Below are positions 7,181 through 15,698 of a DNA stretch of 35,374 nucleotides, piece after piece (position 1 is the stretch's first letter; every line of letters begins with the position of its first letter). The translations under genes and the position numbers were made by a program. The notes beneath the pieces are model-generated. The model saw nothing but the letters and a program-made list of their open reading frames with translations. It searched no databases and was not told the origin of the DNA. Where the stretch lies: contig CANPZP010000014.1 in the NCBI GenBank assembly GCA_947589115.1, positions 1-35,374 on the forward strand. Reading direction: 5' to 3'. This stretch comes from Candidatus Gastranaerophilales bacterium (GTDB lineage Bacteria > Cyanobacteriota > Vampirovibrionia > Gastranaerophilales > Gastranaerophilaceae).

Positions 7181-8908
7181 ATGTCAAAAGCAATAGTTGT
7201 AGCAGAAAGAGATAATATTGCAGCCGTTATAGAAAACGGAAAAATCTGCGAATTTTATGTACATAGGGGAGATATGCTCTTAAATGATGTATATCTGGCA
7301 ACGGTAGATAATATTCTTCCCAGTATCGATGCTGCGTTTGTTAATGTGGGATACGATAAAATGGGATTTTTACATGCCCATGATGCAATAGGAAAAGGAA
7401 CTTTGAAAGAAAAACTTTCACCCAAACAAAAATTAATAGTTCAGGTCGTAAAAGAACCGGTAGGACATAAAGGGCCGAGAGTTTCCACTCTTATAAGCCT
7501 TCCCGGCAGATTTTTGGTGCTTATGCCTCAGGAAACAGGCATTAATGTATCTAAAAAAATAGTTAATTCCAAAGAAAGAGCAAGATTAAAATCTGTCATA
7601 GGACTGTTAAAACCCGTAGGCGTGGGAATAATAGTCAGAACGGAGGCTGAAGGACAAACAGATGCCGATATTCAGGAGGATCTTGAAATCTTGCTGGAAA
7701 AATGGAATACAATTGTTACGGCTGCCGAAACAAGACCTGCTCCAAGTTTATTGTACAGAGATCAGGATTTATTATACAGAGTTATGAGAGAAGAATGTAC
7801 CGAAGATGTTGATGAAATCATTCTTGATACTTCCTACGGAGTGCATAGAGCTCAGCAAATCCTGCAAAATTGGAACATGACAAAAAATATAGAAGTTAAT
7901 TTGTATAAGGGGTCAGAAACACTCCTTGCAGCTTCGGGAATAATAAAAGAAATAAAAGCTGCCTTGCAGACAAAGGTAAATCTTCCCTCCGGCGGATATT
8001 TGTTTGTTCAAACCACTGAGGCGCTTACGGTTATTGATGTAAACAGCGGTAAGTTTGTAAGCTCTAATACTCAAGATGAAACTATTGTTAAAACAAATCT
8101 TGAAGCCGTACATGAAATAGCAAGACAGCTCAGATTAAGAAATATCGGCGGTATGGTTATTGTAGACTTTATAGACATGAATAACAGACGTGACAAGCTT
8201 GCGGTTATGGAAGAATTAGAATTGGCGCTTGAAAAAGATAAGGCGAAACCGCAAGTAGGTCAATTATCTGATTTAGGCTTGGTAGAACTGACAAGACATC
8301 GTCAGGGACAAAGCTTATCGGAAATATTCGGTAAAAAATGCCCTCACTGTCAAGGTTCGGGCTATATCGCGGATGATTTGAATTTTTCCGCCCCAATAAT
8401 TGAAGGCGAAATTAAAGCAAAAGCGGCAAAACTTAAAATCCCTCCGCAGCAAATAAAAAATAAAACCCAAAACTATAAACAAAATAAAGTATTTAATAAT
8501 CCGAACAACAATCCTTTAGCTGAAACGGAACAGGAGCCTGTTTTAAATGCTCCCGTTAATAATCAGCAAAATAATCAACAGTTTAATTCTCAAAAGAAAA
8601 ATAAACAAAAATTTGATAAAAAACAAGAAATTGAGGACGTTAAAGATATTGAACTCCCAAAATCGGCGCAAGAGGTTAAACCTGTTGAAGAAGAAATTAA
8701 ACAAATACAACTTGTGATAGATGAAACTCCTTCAGAAGAAGTAAAACCGGCTAAAAAACAAAGACGTCAAAGCACAAATAAGAAGAAAACTTCAGCTAAA
8801 AAAGAAGCGGTTGAATCGGAAACCCAAGCGCAAGAGCCTAAAAAATCCGAAAAGAAAAAAACAGTGAGAAAAACCTCAAAGGCTAAAAAACTTGAAAGTG
8901 TAACTTAA
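7181..8908 (+). CDS. Ribonuclease E/G family endoribonuclease
   Basis: 575 residues. It cleaves single-stranded RNA in rRNA maturation and mRNA decay. The N-terminal S1-type region spans about 35-120 (PSIDAAFVNVGYDKMGFLH). Catalytic aspartates are visible as Asp286 (VIDVNSGKF) and Asp329 (VIVDFIDMNNRRDK). The zinc-link CPHC lies at 387-390, as in RNase E/G dimers. From about 400 to 575 there is a low-complexity Gln/Asn/Lys/Glu tail with a lysine-rich end, which resembles the scaffold/RNA-binding tails of RNase E more than the short RNase G. I therefore leave the symbol open (rne or rng). ATG 7181 follows AAAAGGAT. It is in an operon with the radical SAM gene. Confidence 0.93.
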   Translation: MSKAIVVAERDNIAAVIENGKICEFYVHRGDMLLNDVYLATVDNILPSIDAAFVNVGYDKMGFLHAHDAIGKGTLKEKLSPKQKLIVQVVKEPVGHKGPRVSTLISLPGRFLVLMPQETGINVSKKIVNSKERARLKSVIGLLKPVGVGIIVRTEAEGQTDADIQEDLEILLEKWNTIVTAAETRPAPSLLYRDQDLLYRVMREECTEDVDEIILDTSYGVHRAQQILQNWNMTKNIEVNLYKGSETLLAASGIIKEIKAALQTKVNLPSGGYLFVQTTEALTVIDVNSGKFVSSNTQDETIVKTNLEAVHEIARQLRLRNIGGMVIVDFIDMNNRRDKLAVMEELELALEKDKAKPQVGQLSDLGLVELTRHRQGQSLSEIFGKKCPHCQGSGYIADDLNFSAPIIEGEIKAKAAKLKIPPQQIKNKTQNYKQNKVFNNPNNNPLAETEQEPVLNAPVNNQQNNQQFNSQKKNKQKFDKKQEIEDVKDIELPKSAQEVKPVEEEIKQIQLVIDETPSEEVKPAKKQRRQSTNKKKTSAKKEAVESETQAQEPKKSEKKKTVRKTSKAKKLESVT

Positions 8909-8911
8909 TAA

Positions 8912-9286
8912 ATGTATAGCTATTTAATTGCTCAAAATACCGATTTATTTAATAATACAATTCCTGACTTGCCTTCAGAGTCGGAAAGCACCGTTGAAAA
9001 TGTTTCTTCCTCCGTCAGTTTGACGGGAAATGATGCTAAAGGTGAGTTTTCTTTTGTCGGAAATAAAGTTTTAATATCTTTTGGGGTTATGTTTCTTAGT
9101 ATAATTATTCTGTTTGTATTACTCTCTTTATTGGGTAAAAATAAAAACAAAAAAAATAATGATTACTCCTTAAATGAAAAAACACTCAGACGATATAATA
9201 AAAACGCAAATACCAAAAACTCTCTGAGTACACCTTTAAGCGTTGAACAGTGTATTAAATCCTTCTTGGAAAGAACAAAAAGATAA
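8912..9286 (+). CDS. Small single-pass membrane protein of unknown function
   Basis: 124 residues starting 3 bases after the RNase E/G stop, without its own ribosome-binding site, so it is probably translated by coupling. An acidic/serine-rich N-terminal part (residues 1-48) precedes a strong membrane helix (about 52-73, VLISFGVMFLSIIILFVLLS) and a Lys/Asn-rich basic cytoplasmic part with a C-terminal helix (SVEQCIKSFLERTKR). The topology suggests N-out, C-in. Placement behind the RNase raises the possibility that it tethers or regulates it at the membrane; this is only inferred. Confidence 0.6.
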   Translation: MYSYLIAQNTDLFNNTIPDLPSESESTVENVSSSVSLTGNDAKGEFSFVGNKVLISFGVMFLSIIILFVLLSLLGKNKNKKNNDYSLNEKTLRRYNKNANTKNSLSTPLSVEQCIKSFLERTKR

Positions 9287-9292
9287 TTGCCT

Positions 9293-9565
9293 TTAATTCC
9301 TGACTTTTTTTATTCTGCTTTTAGCTGAATTACTGCATTTATTTAACTTTTTTCGTCTTTCTTCAAGTTTCTTTCTTGTAATTAAATAACCGCATTTTGT
9401 ACACGCAAGTATATTACCCGTTGAATCAACAGGCATGAATGTATGACGGCATGTAACTATATCGGGCTGTATATCAATTCTGTTAGTTTCTATAGGTATA
9501 TTGTATATGCTCTTTTTTCTCTTATATTTATTATATAGTTTTATTAATTTTTCAATAATATACAT
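9293..9565 (-). CDS. Small zinc-ribbon-like protein
   Basis: 90 residues. CRHTFMPVDSTGNILACTKCGYLITRK holds Cys-x-His, a 14-15 residue spacer and CxxC, a plausible zinc-binding knuckle. The flanks are very basic (KLYNKYKRKKS, RKKLEERRKKLNK), so nucleic-acid binding is likely. The ATG (9565) lies 1 base after the stop of the prenyltransferase gene upstream on the minus strand, so it is the second gene of that unit. It is convergent with the 124-residue gene. No named family is recognised. Confidence 0.6.
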   Translation of the reverse strand: MYIIEKLIKLYNKYKRKKSIYNIPIETNRIDIQPDIVTCRHTFMPVDSTGNILACTKCGYLITRKKLEERRKKLNKCSNSAKSRIKKVRN

Positions 9566-9566
9566 T

Positions 9567-10565
9567 TTAAATTACTGCCGTTATTACTACTGATATTAAT
9601 ATTAATGATGTAAAAAAAGAAAGCAAGTTTCTTACAATCATAAACTTTAATAAAAAATCTCTTTGCTCTTTTGGAGCCTTTTCTGCGGATTTAATATTCC
9701 CCATAAAAATATTTTTCTCTATCCTCTGATTGGGATTTTTTATGTGTATATTCATAACATTGAAAAGAGTTACTGCCGTTGGCAAGCTTAACAGTGTCAA
9801 AAGAAAATACGGGCTTAAATATTTTAAAATTACACATATAATAATATTTAAATAAGCACAAATAACTATAGCTTCCAATAAATGTAAAGCTCTTATTTTT
9901 GTTTTGCATATTCTGCACAAGGTGATTTTTCTGTTTTGTTCATCATATTCATAGTCTAACAGCATATGATTGTGGAGTACTGCAACTGAAAGTAATCCTG
10001 TAGATACGGAAATTAGTAATATATTTAATGAATAATTTCCGGTCATTACCATGTATACTCCGAGATATAATAAAGGCGAAAATATAAGTGCAACTATAAG
10101 TTCACCAAATCCCAAACACCCCAGAATAGGGTATAACATACATAATATTGCACTCGGAATAATTATGGGTAACAGCTTTATTCCGTATATATTTATAAAA
10201 AATAACCCGATTAATAACGAAACGGTAAATAAAATAATACACGCACAAATGTAATTATTAATGGTTAATGTCTTATTGAATAAATAAAAGCATTTGCCTT
10301 TCTGGAAATTAAAGTCATTTTTAATCCCTTTTTCAATCTTTCTTTTTTCTGATAAATAATCAATTGTGTCATCAAAAATATTGGTTGCCAGATGTAAAAT
10401 AATAATTCCGATAAGGGCTAAAATACCGTAAAATATATTACCTCCGTTAAAAAGTCCGTATACAAACGGAACAACCCATGACATAACGGAGATTGGCAGT
10501 GAATACCCTCTTAATGCCATAAACCATATATAAATTTTATCAATCATGCCTTGCATAAAACACAA
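9567..10565 (-). CDS. UbiA/MenA-type prenyltransferase
   Basis: 332 residues with eight or nine hydrophobic helices. The first Asp-rich motif is NIFDDTIDYLSEK and the second LDYEYDEQNRKITL after a LHNHMLL stretch, which together mark the UbiA superfamily; the layout is closest to 1,4-dihydroxy-2-naphthoate prenyltransferase (MenA), making menaquinone or a related quinone in the inner membrane. The start at 10565 is TTG with GGA about 5 bases upstream; ATG 10556 (MQGMIDKIY) or ATG 10547 are alternatives. The substrate cannot be fixed from sequence: no other menaquinone genes are in the window. Confidence 0.8.
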   Translation of the reverse strand: MCFMQGMIDKIYIWFMALRGYSLPISVMSWVVPFVYGLFNGGNIFYGILALIGIIILHLATNIFDDTIDYLSEKRKIEKGIKNDFNFQKGKCFYLFNKTLTINNYICACIILFTVSLLIGLFFINIYGIKLLPIIIPSAILCMLYPILGCLGFGELIVALIFSPLLYLGVYMVMTGNYSLNILLISVSTGLLSVAVLHNHMLLDYEYDEQNRKITLCRICKTKIRALHLLEAIVICAYLNIIICVILKYLSPYFLLTLLSLPTAVTLFNVMNIHIKNPNQRIEKNIFMGNIKSAEKAPKEQRDFLLKFMIVRNLLSFFTSLILISVVITAVI

Positions 10566-10899
10566 ATTTATCCAATATACTATAATAATAAACCAAAAAT
10601 AAAGGTTTTTTATTAAATTTTGTTAAAAATTTTTGTCTTAATTTTATTAAAAGAGATATAATATTATTAAAACAATCACAATATTATATCTGAAAAATAT
10701 AACAAGATAGTGTATTTTTTTAAAAAATATGTTATTATAATAAAACAAAATACGATAAAGTGTTAAATGTACATTTTATCAAAAACAAAAAATAAGTTTA
10801 CAAATCTAAATAAAGTATAAAAAAAAGTCAATAAATAAAAAACGAAATTTTTTATATAAGTAAGTAAGGTAAAGTAAGTAATTTTTTGTCGGAGGAAGA
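10566..10899 (+). promoter_or_regulatory. 334-base AT-rich regulatory gap before the HEAT gene
   Basis: No gene is seen here. It holds a TTGTCT (10633-10638), 18-base spacer, TATAAT (10657-10662) promoter candidate that overlaps a perfect 12-base inverted repeat, AGATATAATATT (10654-10665) and its complement (10680-10691), with a 14-base loop. Further on are a perfect 12-base palindrome AAATGTACATTT (10765-10776), a second TATAAT (10736-10741) and a GTAAGTAAG-type repeated stretch (10859-10882) just before the GGAGG ribosome-binding site. The 5' leader may be around 230 bases. The inverted repeats could be operators or RNA hairpins. Confidence 0.5.
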
Positions 10900-11748
10900 A
10901 TGACAATAAGTGTGAACTCTAGAAAAAAACAAGCAAAGAAATCTTTTGATGAATTATTAAATGATTTAAGAACAAGTAATTCTGAAAAAGTTAGGTATAA
11001 TGCAGCAAGAGTATTAGGCGAAATGGGTGATGCTAATGCTGTTGAGCCATTAATTGACGTATTAAAAAATGACAGAAACGGTTCTGTCCGCTTATATGCA
11101 GCAAGAGCATTAGGCGAATTAGGCGAAGTATCCGCAACAATTCCGTTAATTGAATCACTTCGTGAGGACAGAAATGTTGATGTTAGAGTTAGAGCAGCAA
11201 GAGCTTTAGGCCGTTTGGGCGGTCGTGAAGTTGTAGAACCGTTGGTTGAAGCTTTGAATGATGAAAATCCTCAAGTCTGCATTACGGCTACTGATGCTTT
11301 AATTGAAATTGGCGATGTTGCTACGGATTCTTTAATAGAATCATTGGTTAGCGAAAAAGTTAACGTAAGATGCGATGCTACTCGTGCTTTAGGCGAAATC
11401 GGTAATCCGAAGGCCGTTGATTACGTTATAAAAATGTTAAAAGATGAATGGGTTAACGTTAGAATTTATGCTGTTACATCTTTAGGGAAATTGAATGATA
11501 CAAAGGCAGTTCCGGCATTAATTGAAGTTATGCAGAATGAAAAAGAAAACGATTTGGTAAGAGCCGGTGCAGCTGCTGCTTTGGGTGTACTTCGTGACCA
11601 AAGAGCTCTTCTTCCTTTAAGAGAACTGATTGTTAAAGCTGAAGAGTTAGGTGAACTTGAAGATACTGCTTTAAAATCATTTAAGAAAATTATGGCAGCT
11701 AACTGGAAACCTGTTAACGAAAATGCAAATAAAAAAGTTAACGTTTAA
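10900..11748 (+). CDS. HEAT-repeat (PBS-lyase-like) protein
   Basis: 282 residues made of about seven HEAT-like repeats of some 31 residues, each with a helix pair such as VRYNAARVLGEMGDANAVEPLIDVL and VRVRAARALGRLGGREVVEPL. The repeats fill roughly residues 15-250; a charged tail follows. Such proteins are protein-binding scaffolds and in cyanobacteria include phycobilin lyases, but no lyase activity is implied here. ATG 10900 follows GGAGGAAGA. It has a long regulatory leader and its own terminator (11765-11795), so it is monocistronic. Codon use is biased toward common codons, which with the strong ribosome-binding site suggests good expression. The partner is unknown. Confidence 0.85.
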   Translation: MTISVNSRKKQAKKSFDELLNDLRTSNSEKVRYNAARVLGEMGDANAVEPLIDVLKNDRNGSVRLYAARALGELGEVSATIPLIESLREDRNVDVRVRAARALGRLGGREVVEPLVEALNDENPQVCITATDALIEIGDVATDSLIESLVSEKVNVRCDATRALGEIGNPKAVDYVIKMLKDEWVNVRIYAVTSLGKLNDTKAVPALIEVMQNEKENDLVRAGAAAALGVLRDQRALLPLRELIVKAEELGELEDTALKSFKKIMAANWKPVNENANKKVNV

Positions 11749-11764
11749 ATTAAAAATTTAACAT

Positions 11765-11795
11765 AAAAAGGATGCTCAAAAGGGCATCCTTTTTT
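11765..11795 (+). terminator. Rho-independent terminator after the HEAT gene
   Basis: An 11-base stem AAAAAGGATGC (11765-11775) pairs perfectly with 11784-11794 around an 8-base loop, ending in a T run. It lies 17 bases after the stop. Confidence 0.9.
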
Positions 11796-11807
11796 GTTGT
11801 GAATTTT

Positions 11808-11836
11808 TTGACATTATTCCTTTTTTTATTTAAAGT
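11808..11836 (+). promoter_or_regulatory. Promoter of the lptB operon
   Basis: A consensus TTGACA (11808-11813), a 17-base spacer and TAAAGT (11831-11836) lie directly after the preceding terminator and about 80 bases before lptB. Confidence 0.6.
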
Positions 11837-11918
11837 AAGTATTGTAAGACTATCTAAAATTAAATATACGGCTGTACAGAAGTTTTGGTACTTTCAGTCA
11901 AAAAACAGGTGTAAAAAA

Positions 11919-12641
11919 ATGAAAATTAGAGCTGAAAATCTGGTAAAAATATATAATGAACGCACTGTTGTAAACGATATTTCATTAGAGGTAAATAAAG
12001 GGGAAGTTGTAGGATTATTAGGGCCTAACGGAGCGGGGAAAACAACTACTTTTTACATGGTAGTCGGGCTTGTCAGACCTGATTCGGGCAGAATATTTAT
12101 TGATGATATTGAACTTACTAATCTTACTATGGATAAAAGAGCTAAACACGGTGTGGGCTATCTTCCTCAGGAGGCATCTATTTTCCGTAAATTAACGGTG
12201 GAAGATAATATTAAGCTGGTATTGGAATTAAATGATAAGTTGAATAAAAAAGAAAAGAAAGATAAATTAGAAGAGTTGCTTGAAGAATTCAGCATAAAGA
12301 AATTACGTGATACTTCTGCGGTATCATTGTCGGGCGGTGAAAGAAGAAGAGTTGAAATAGCAAGAGCGCTCGCCGCAAGTCCTGAGTTTATTCTTCTTGA
12401 TGAACCTTTTGCAGGTATTGACCCTATTGCTATCGGAGAAATTAAAGATAACATTAAAAAACTTTCTGATAGAGGGCTTGGAGTATTAATTACCGATCAT
12501 AATCCAAAGGCTACTTTATCAATTACCGATCGTGCATATGTTATATTTGACGGAAAAATTAAGATTCAGGGTACAAAAGATGAAATAGCCAATGATGATA
12601 TTGCAAAACAATTTTATTTGGGAAAGGATTTTTCACTTTAA
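11919..12641 (+). CDS. lptB: LPS export ABC transporter ATP-binding protein
   Basis: 240 residues, the usual LptB size. It powers extraction of LPS from the inner membrane together with LptF/LptG. Visible: Walker A GPNGAGKTTT (35-44), Q-loop LPQEASIFRKLT, the signature LSGGERRRVEIARALA, Walker B FILLDEPFAGIDPIA, the switch His in ITDHN, and the LptB-typical FYLGKDF end. I start at ATG 11919 (MKIRAENLVKIY) because AGGTG lies 8 bases upstream and the family begins there; a longer upstream reading frame runs back through the terminator and promoter and is not credible. The stop overlaps the next ATG (TAATG), so it is coupled to lptF/G. Confidence 0.94.
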   Translation: MKIRAENLVKIYNERTVVNDISLEVNKGEVVGLLGPNGAGKTTTFYMVVGLVRPDSGRIFIDDIELTNLTMDKRAKHGVGYLPQEASIFRKLTVEDNIKLVLELNDKLNKKEKKDKLEELLEEFSIKKLRDTSAVSLSGGERRRVEIARALAASPEFILLDEPFAGIDPIAIGEIKDNIKKLSDRGLGVLITDHNPKATLSITDRAYVIFDGKIKIQGTKDEIANDDIAKQFYLGKDFSL

Positions 12642-13744
12642 TGAAAATAAAATTGTTAGACAGATATATTTTTTCTCAGATATTTACGGCTTGTTTCGGC
12701 TGCATAATAATTTTTATGATTGTATGGATTATGCCTGAAATATTTTTAAAGACTGTTCAAAGAACAATAGCCGGACAATATAGTATAGAAACAGCCGTAG
12801 CTGTTATTGTATATGAATTACCTAAAGTATTAAATATAGCACTTCCTGTCGGTATGTTATTGGGTACTATATTAACATTTGAAAAAATGAGTAAAGACTT
12901 TGAAGTTACGGTTATGAGAGGTTCAGGCTTCCCTTTTTTCAGAATTATTTCTTCCGTTATTATTTTAAGCATTTTTGCTTGTTTTCTGACTTTTGTAGTC
13001 GGTTCAAGGTTTTTACCTTATTCTGCTTGTAAATTAAAGGTGATAAAAGAAGATAATACTGTTTCTCAATTTGTTTTTCCCGTTAAAAATGAAAACGGGG
13101 CAATGGATAAAATTCTTATTGTACCTAACTTTGACAATAATAATATAAGGGATGTAATAGTTTTAAATTTTTATGACAGTTCTCAAAAGGGTTCCAGTTT
13201 GCTTTCAAGTATTTATATATCCGATTATGTTAAATATAATAATGAAACTTGGACGATAAATAATGCTAAAAAATATACCATTTCCGAAACGGGAGTATTT
13301 AAGAATATATCAGAAGTTGATAATATAAAGATTTTAGAAGGTAAAAGTGCCGTTAATGCATATAAACTTATGAAATACTCCATAAACAGAGATAGAGAGC
13401 TTACCAATCAACAAATATCCGAATATATCAAAATGTTGAAACAGGAAAAAATGGATGATGAATACAGATTTATGTTAAATAAATATATTCAAAGGTATGT
13501 TCATTCAATAATGTGTATACTTTTTGCGGTATTAGGATGTCTGTTGGGATTTTCCAAACCGAGAGAGCAAAGATTTATAGGAATGTTGGTGGCTGTATGT
13601 GTTATATTCCTATACTATATAACAATTCCGTTCTTTGATTTATTGGCGGAAAAGGCTTTGTTATCTCCTTGGATAACATCCATGATTGCTCCTGTTTGTA
13701 CAATTGCATTAATCTTCGTTTTAAAAAGAATAAAGGATTTATGA
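12641..13744 (+). CDS. LptF/LptG family LPS export permease
   Basis: 367 residues of the YjgP/YjgQ family. N-terminal membrane helices (about 10-32, 52-76, 98-122 with the MRGSGFPFFRI coupling region between), a periplasmic beta-jellyroll-like domain (about 130-265), and C-terminal helices (about 285-365). It pairs with LptB for LPS extraction. Whether it is LptF or LptG cannot be decided, and only one such permease is in the window; the second may be elsewhere or the complex may be a homodimer. It overlaps lptB by TAATG and the next gene by ATGA. Confidence 0.88.
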   Translation: MKIKLLDRYIFSQIFTACFGCIIIFMIVWIMPEIFLKTVQRTIAGQYSIETAVAVIVYELPKVLNIALPVGMLLGTILTFEKMSKDFEVTVMRGSGFPFFRIISSVIILSIFACFLTFVVGSRFLPYSACKLKVIKEDNTVSQFVFPVKNENGAMDKILIVPNFDNNNIRDVIVLNFYDSSQKGSSLLSSIYISDYVKYNNETWTINNAKKYTISETGVFKNISEVDNIKILEGKSAVNAYKLMKYSINRDRELTNQQISEYIKMLKQEKMDDEYRFMLNKYIQRYVHSIMCILFAVLGCLLGFSKPREQRFIGMLVAVCVIFLYYITIPFFDLLAEKALLSPWITSMIAPVCTIALIFVLKRIKDL

Positions 13745-14568
13745 TGAAAAAAATAACTTATATTATTGAATTAGTATTTGTTTTGTTATTAATTTTTTGT
13801 ATGAGAACTGATGCACAGGCTTTAAATATCGGTTCTCCGTATAGATTAGTTGAAGATCCCGAAGGTGTTTATGTTGTGGAAATAAATACCTCAAAGGTAA
13901 AATCAAAATTAATACCTTATGTTTCCGAAACACTGGAAACAAATAAAGAAGTATTTCAAAAAACAGGTGCAAAATTAGTTGTAAATGCAGGATTCTTTGA
14001 CCCTAATAATAAGAAAACAGTGTCATATGTTTATATAAACGGAAATTGTGCGCTAAATCCCGAAGATAACGAAAATCTTATGCAAAATAAAATTTTAAGC
14101 CCTTATATGGATAAGATTTTAAACAGAAGTGAGTTTAGAATTTTAGAAGATTCTAAAGGAAATATTGTATACGATATAGTTCCTCATAATGAAATTGCGC
14201 CAACAGGGTATAAAATTAAACATTCAATACAGGCAGGTCCTATGTTGTTCCCTGATTTAAGACTGGAGGAAGAATTTTTTATTCTTGTAAAAGACGGGAA
14301 AATAGCCAGTGAATCCGCATCTGCTCTTCATAAATATGCAAGAACAGCAATAGGGATTAGAGATAACAATGTATATTTATTTATAGTAACGAATAAAGCG
14401 AAAATGAATTTAGCTGAAGTTGCAAACCTTGCCAGAAAATGGGGGATGGAAAAGGCTATGGCTTTTGACGGAGGCGGTTCAACTTCCTTTAATTCAAAAG
14501 AATTGGATATATTTTCCGATAAAGATAACAATGCGAGAAAATTGAAATCATTTTTAATTTTACATTAA
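13741..14568 (+). CDS. Secreted phosphodiester glycosidase (NAGPA-domain) protein
   Basis: 275 residues with an N-terminal signal peptide or anchor (MMKKITYIIELVFVLLLIF, cleavage near DAQA). Motifs of the phosphodiester glycosidase/DUF2233 family follow: VNAGFFDP (about 80), IQAGPML, the block ARTAIGIRDNNVYLF, and AMAFDGGGSTSF near the C-terminus. The family removes sugars attached through phosphodiester bonds and occurs in polysaccharide gene sets. Its ATG overlaps the lptF/G stop (ATGA), so it is the third gene of the LPS export operon; a role in trimming periplasmic glycans or envelope sugars is inferred. It is convergent with anmK with 2 bases between stops. Confidence 0.82.
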   Translation: MMKKITYIIELVFVLLLIFCMRTDAQALNIGSPYRLVEDPEGVYVVEINTSKVKSKLIPYVSETLETNKEVFQKTGAKLVVNAGFFDPNNKKTVSYVYINGNCALNPEDNENLMQNKILSPYMDKILNRSEFRILEDSKGNIVYDIVPHNEIAPTGYKIKHSIQAGPMLFPDLRLEEEFFILVKDGKIASESASALHKYARTAIGIRDNNVYLFIVTNKAKMNLAEVANLARKWGMEKAMAFDGGGSTSFNSKELDIFSDKDNNARKLKSFLILH

Positions 14569-14570
14569 AA

Positions 14571-15698
14571 TTAATATGAAATTTTACCCATAATTACTTC
14601 AGTATCTGCACCCGTGCATTCGGGGAGGTTGTTTACTTTTTTGTTGAAAGTAAAGTAGCCTAAATATGCAAATGCAATGCATTCTTTTAATTTATCGGGG
14701 ATATTAAAATCCGAGTGAGTTTTTATTTTAATATCCGGAAGTAATTCGCATAAATATTTAATCAGTGTTTTATTGAAGGCGCCGCCTCCTCCTATTACGA
14801 CTTCGTCTATGGAGGTTTTTGGGAATATAAATTTCTTATATGAATCTGATATTACCTTTGCGCTTAAGTATGTTATTGTTGAAATAACATTATATTTATT
14901 CTGTGGCGCTTTTAGATATATATTTTCTGCGTAGCTGCCGTTGAATAATTCCCTGCCTGTGGTTTTAGGCGGATTCTTTAGGTAATACGGTTCTTTTAAT
15001 AAATCTTCCAGCCATTTTGAATCTATATTGCCTTTTCCGGCTATATCTCCGTTTTTATCATACGGAAGTGAAAATAGTTTGTTAACAAAATAATCAATCA
15101 GCATATTTCCCGGCCCGTTATCGAAGGCAAAGGTATTACAATCCTTAGAAATTACTGTTACGTTTGAGATTCCTCCGATATTTTGTATTAATCGATTTTT
15201 AGAATCCCGAAATAAAATTTTATCCGCAAAAGGAACTAACGGAGCGCCCTGACCGTTTGCAGCCATATCTTTTGGTCTGTAATCCCCTATTGTCATTATT
15301 CCTGTTTTATGTGAAATTACTGATATATCTCCTATCTGTAAAGTACTTCTTGTTGATATATTGTCTATGGTTTGAATTTCGGGTATATGGCATATTGTCT
15401 GCCCGTGACTTGATATGAAATTCACATCTTCTTTTTTTATACCTGATTTTTTTATTAATTCATTTGCGGTTTTTGCAAACAGTTCACCCGTAACAAAATT
15501 CATAAAACAAACGTCTTTTATATCCCCTTTATTATTTGCAAGGTTTAAGAGTTTTTCTCTTACACTTTCGGGATAATCAAGTGAATAACTGTCTAATATT
15601 TTATATGATAAATCGTTATAAATTCTGATAAGACAAGCATCTATAGAATCTATAGATGTTCCTGACATAATTGAAATTATGGTTTTAAAATTTTTCAT
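14571..15698 (-). CDS. anmK: Anhydro-N-acetylmuramic acid kinase
   Basis: 375 residues, the usual length. It phosphorylates and hydrolyses 1,6-anhydroMurNAc to MurNAc-6-phosphate in peptidoglycan recycling. Visible: ISIMSGTSIDSIDACLI (N-terminal phosphate-binding loop), SSHGQTICH, GDYRPKDMAANGQGAPLVPF with the catalytic Asp, NIGGISNVTVI, FDNGPGNMLID and VVIGGGGAFNKTLI. ATG 15698 has no clear ribosome-binding site. A TATAAT (minus strand, 15710-15705) sits so close that transcription should begin at or next to the ATG, so the mRNA may be leaderless. No murQ or anhydromuropeptide importer is in the window. Confidence 0.94.
   Translation of the reverse strand: MKNFKTIISIMSGTSIDSIDACLIRIYNDLSYKILDSYSLDYPESVREKLLNLANNKGDIKDVCFMNFVTGELFAKTANELIKKSGIKKEDVNFISSHGQTICHIPEIQTIDNISTRSTLQIGDISVISHKTGIMTIGDYRPKDMAANGQGAPLVPFADKILFRDSKNRLIQNIGGISNVTVISKDCNTFAFDNGPGNMLIDYFVNKLFSLPYDKNGDIAGKGNIDSKWLEDLLKEPYYLKNPPKTTGRELFNGSYAENIYLKAPQNKYNVISTITYLSAKVISDSYKKFIFPKTSIDEVVIGGGGAFNKTLIKYLCELLPDIKIKTHSDFNIPDKLKECIAFAYLGYFTFNKKVNNLPECTGADTEVIMGKISY

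Noticed and set aside
11772-11918. Longer N-terminus for lptB starting at 11772
   Set aside because: That start lies within the HEAT-gene terminator, covers a good promoter, has no ribosome-binding site and adds residues unlike LptB.
13669-13740. Longer N-terminus for the phosphodiester glycosidase within the lptF/G gene
   Set aside because: It would put hydrophilic residues before the signal peptide. ATG 13741 gives a normal signal and an ATGA overlap.
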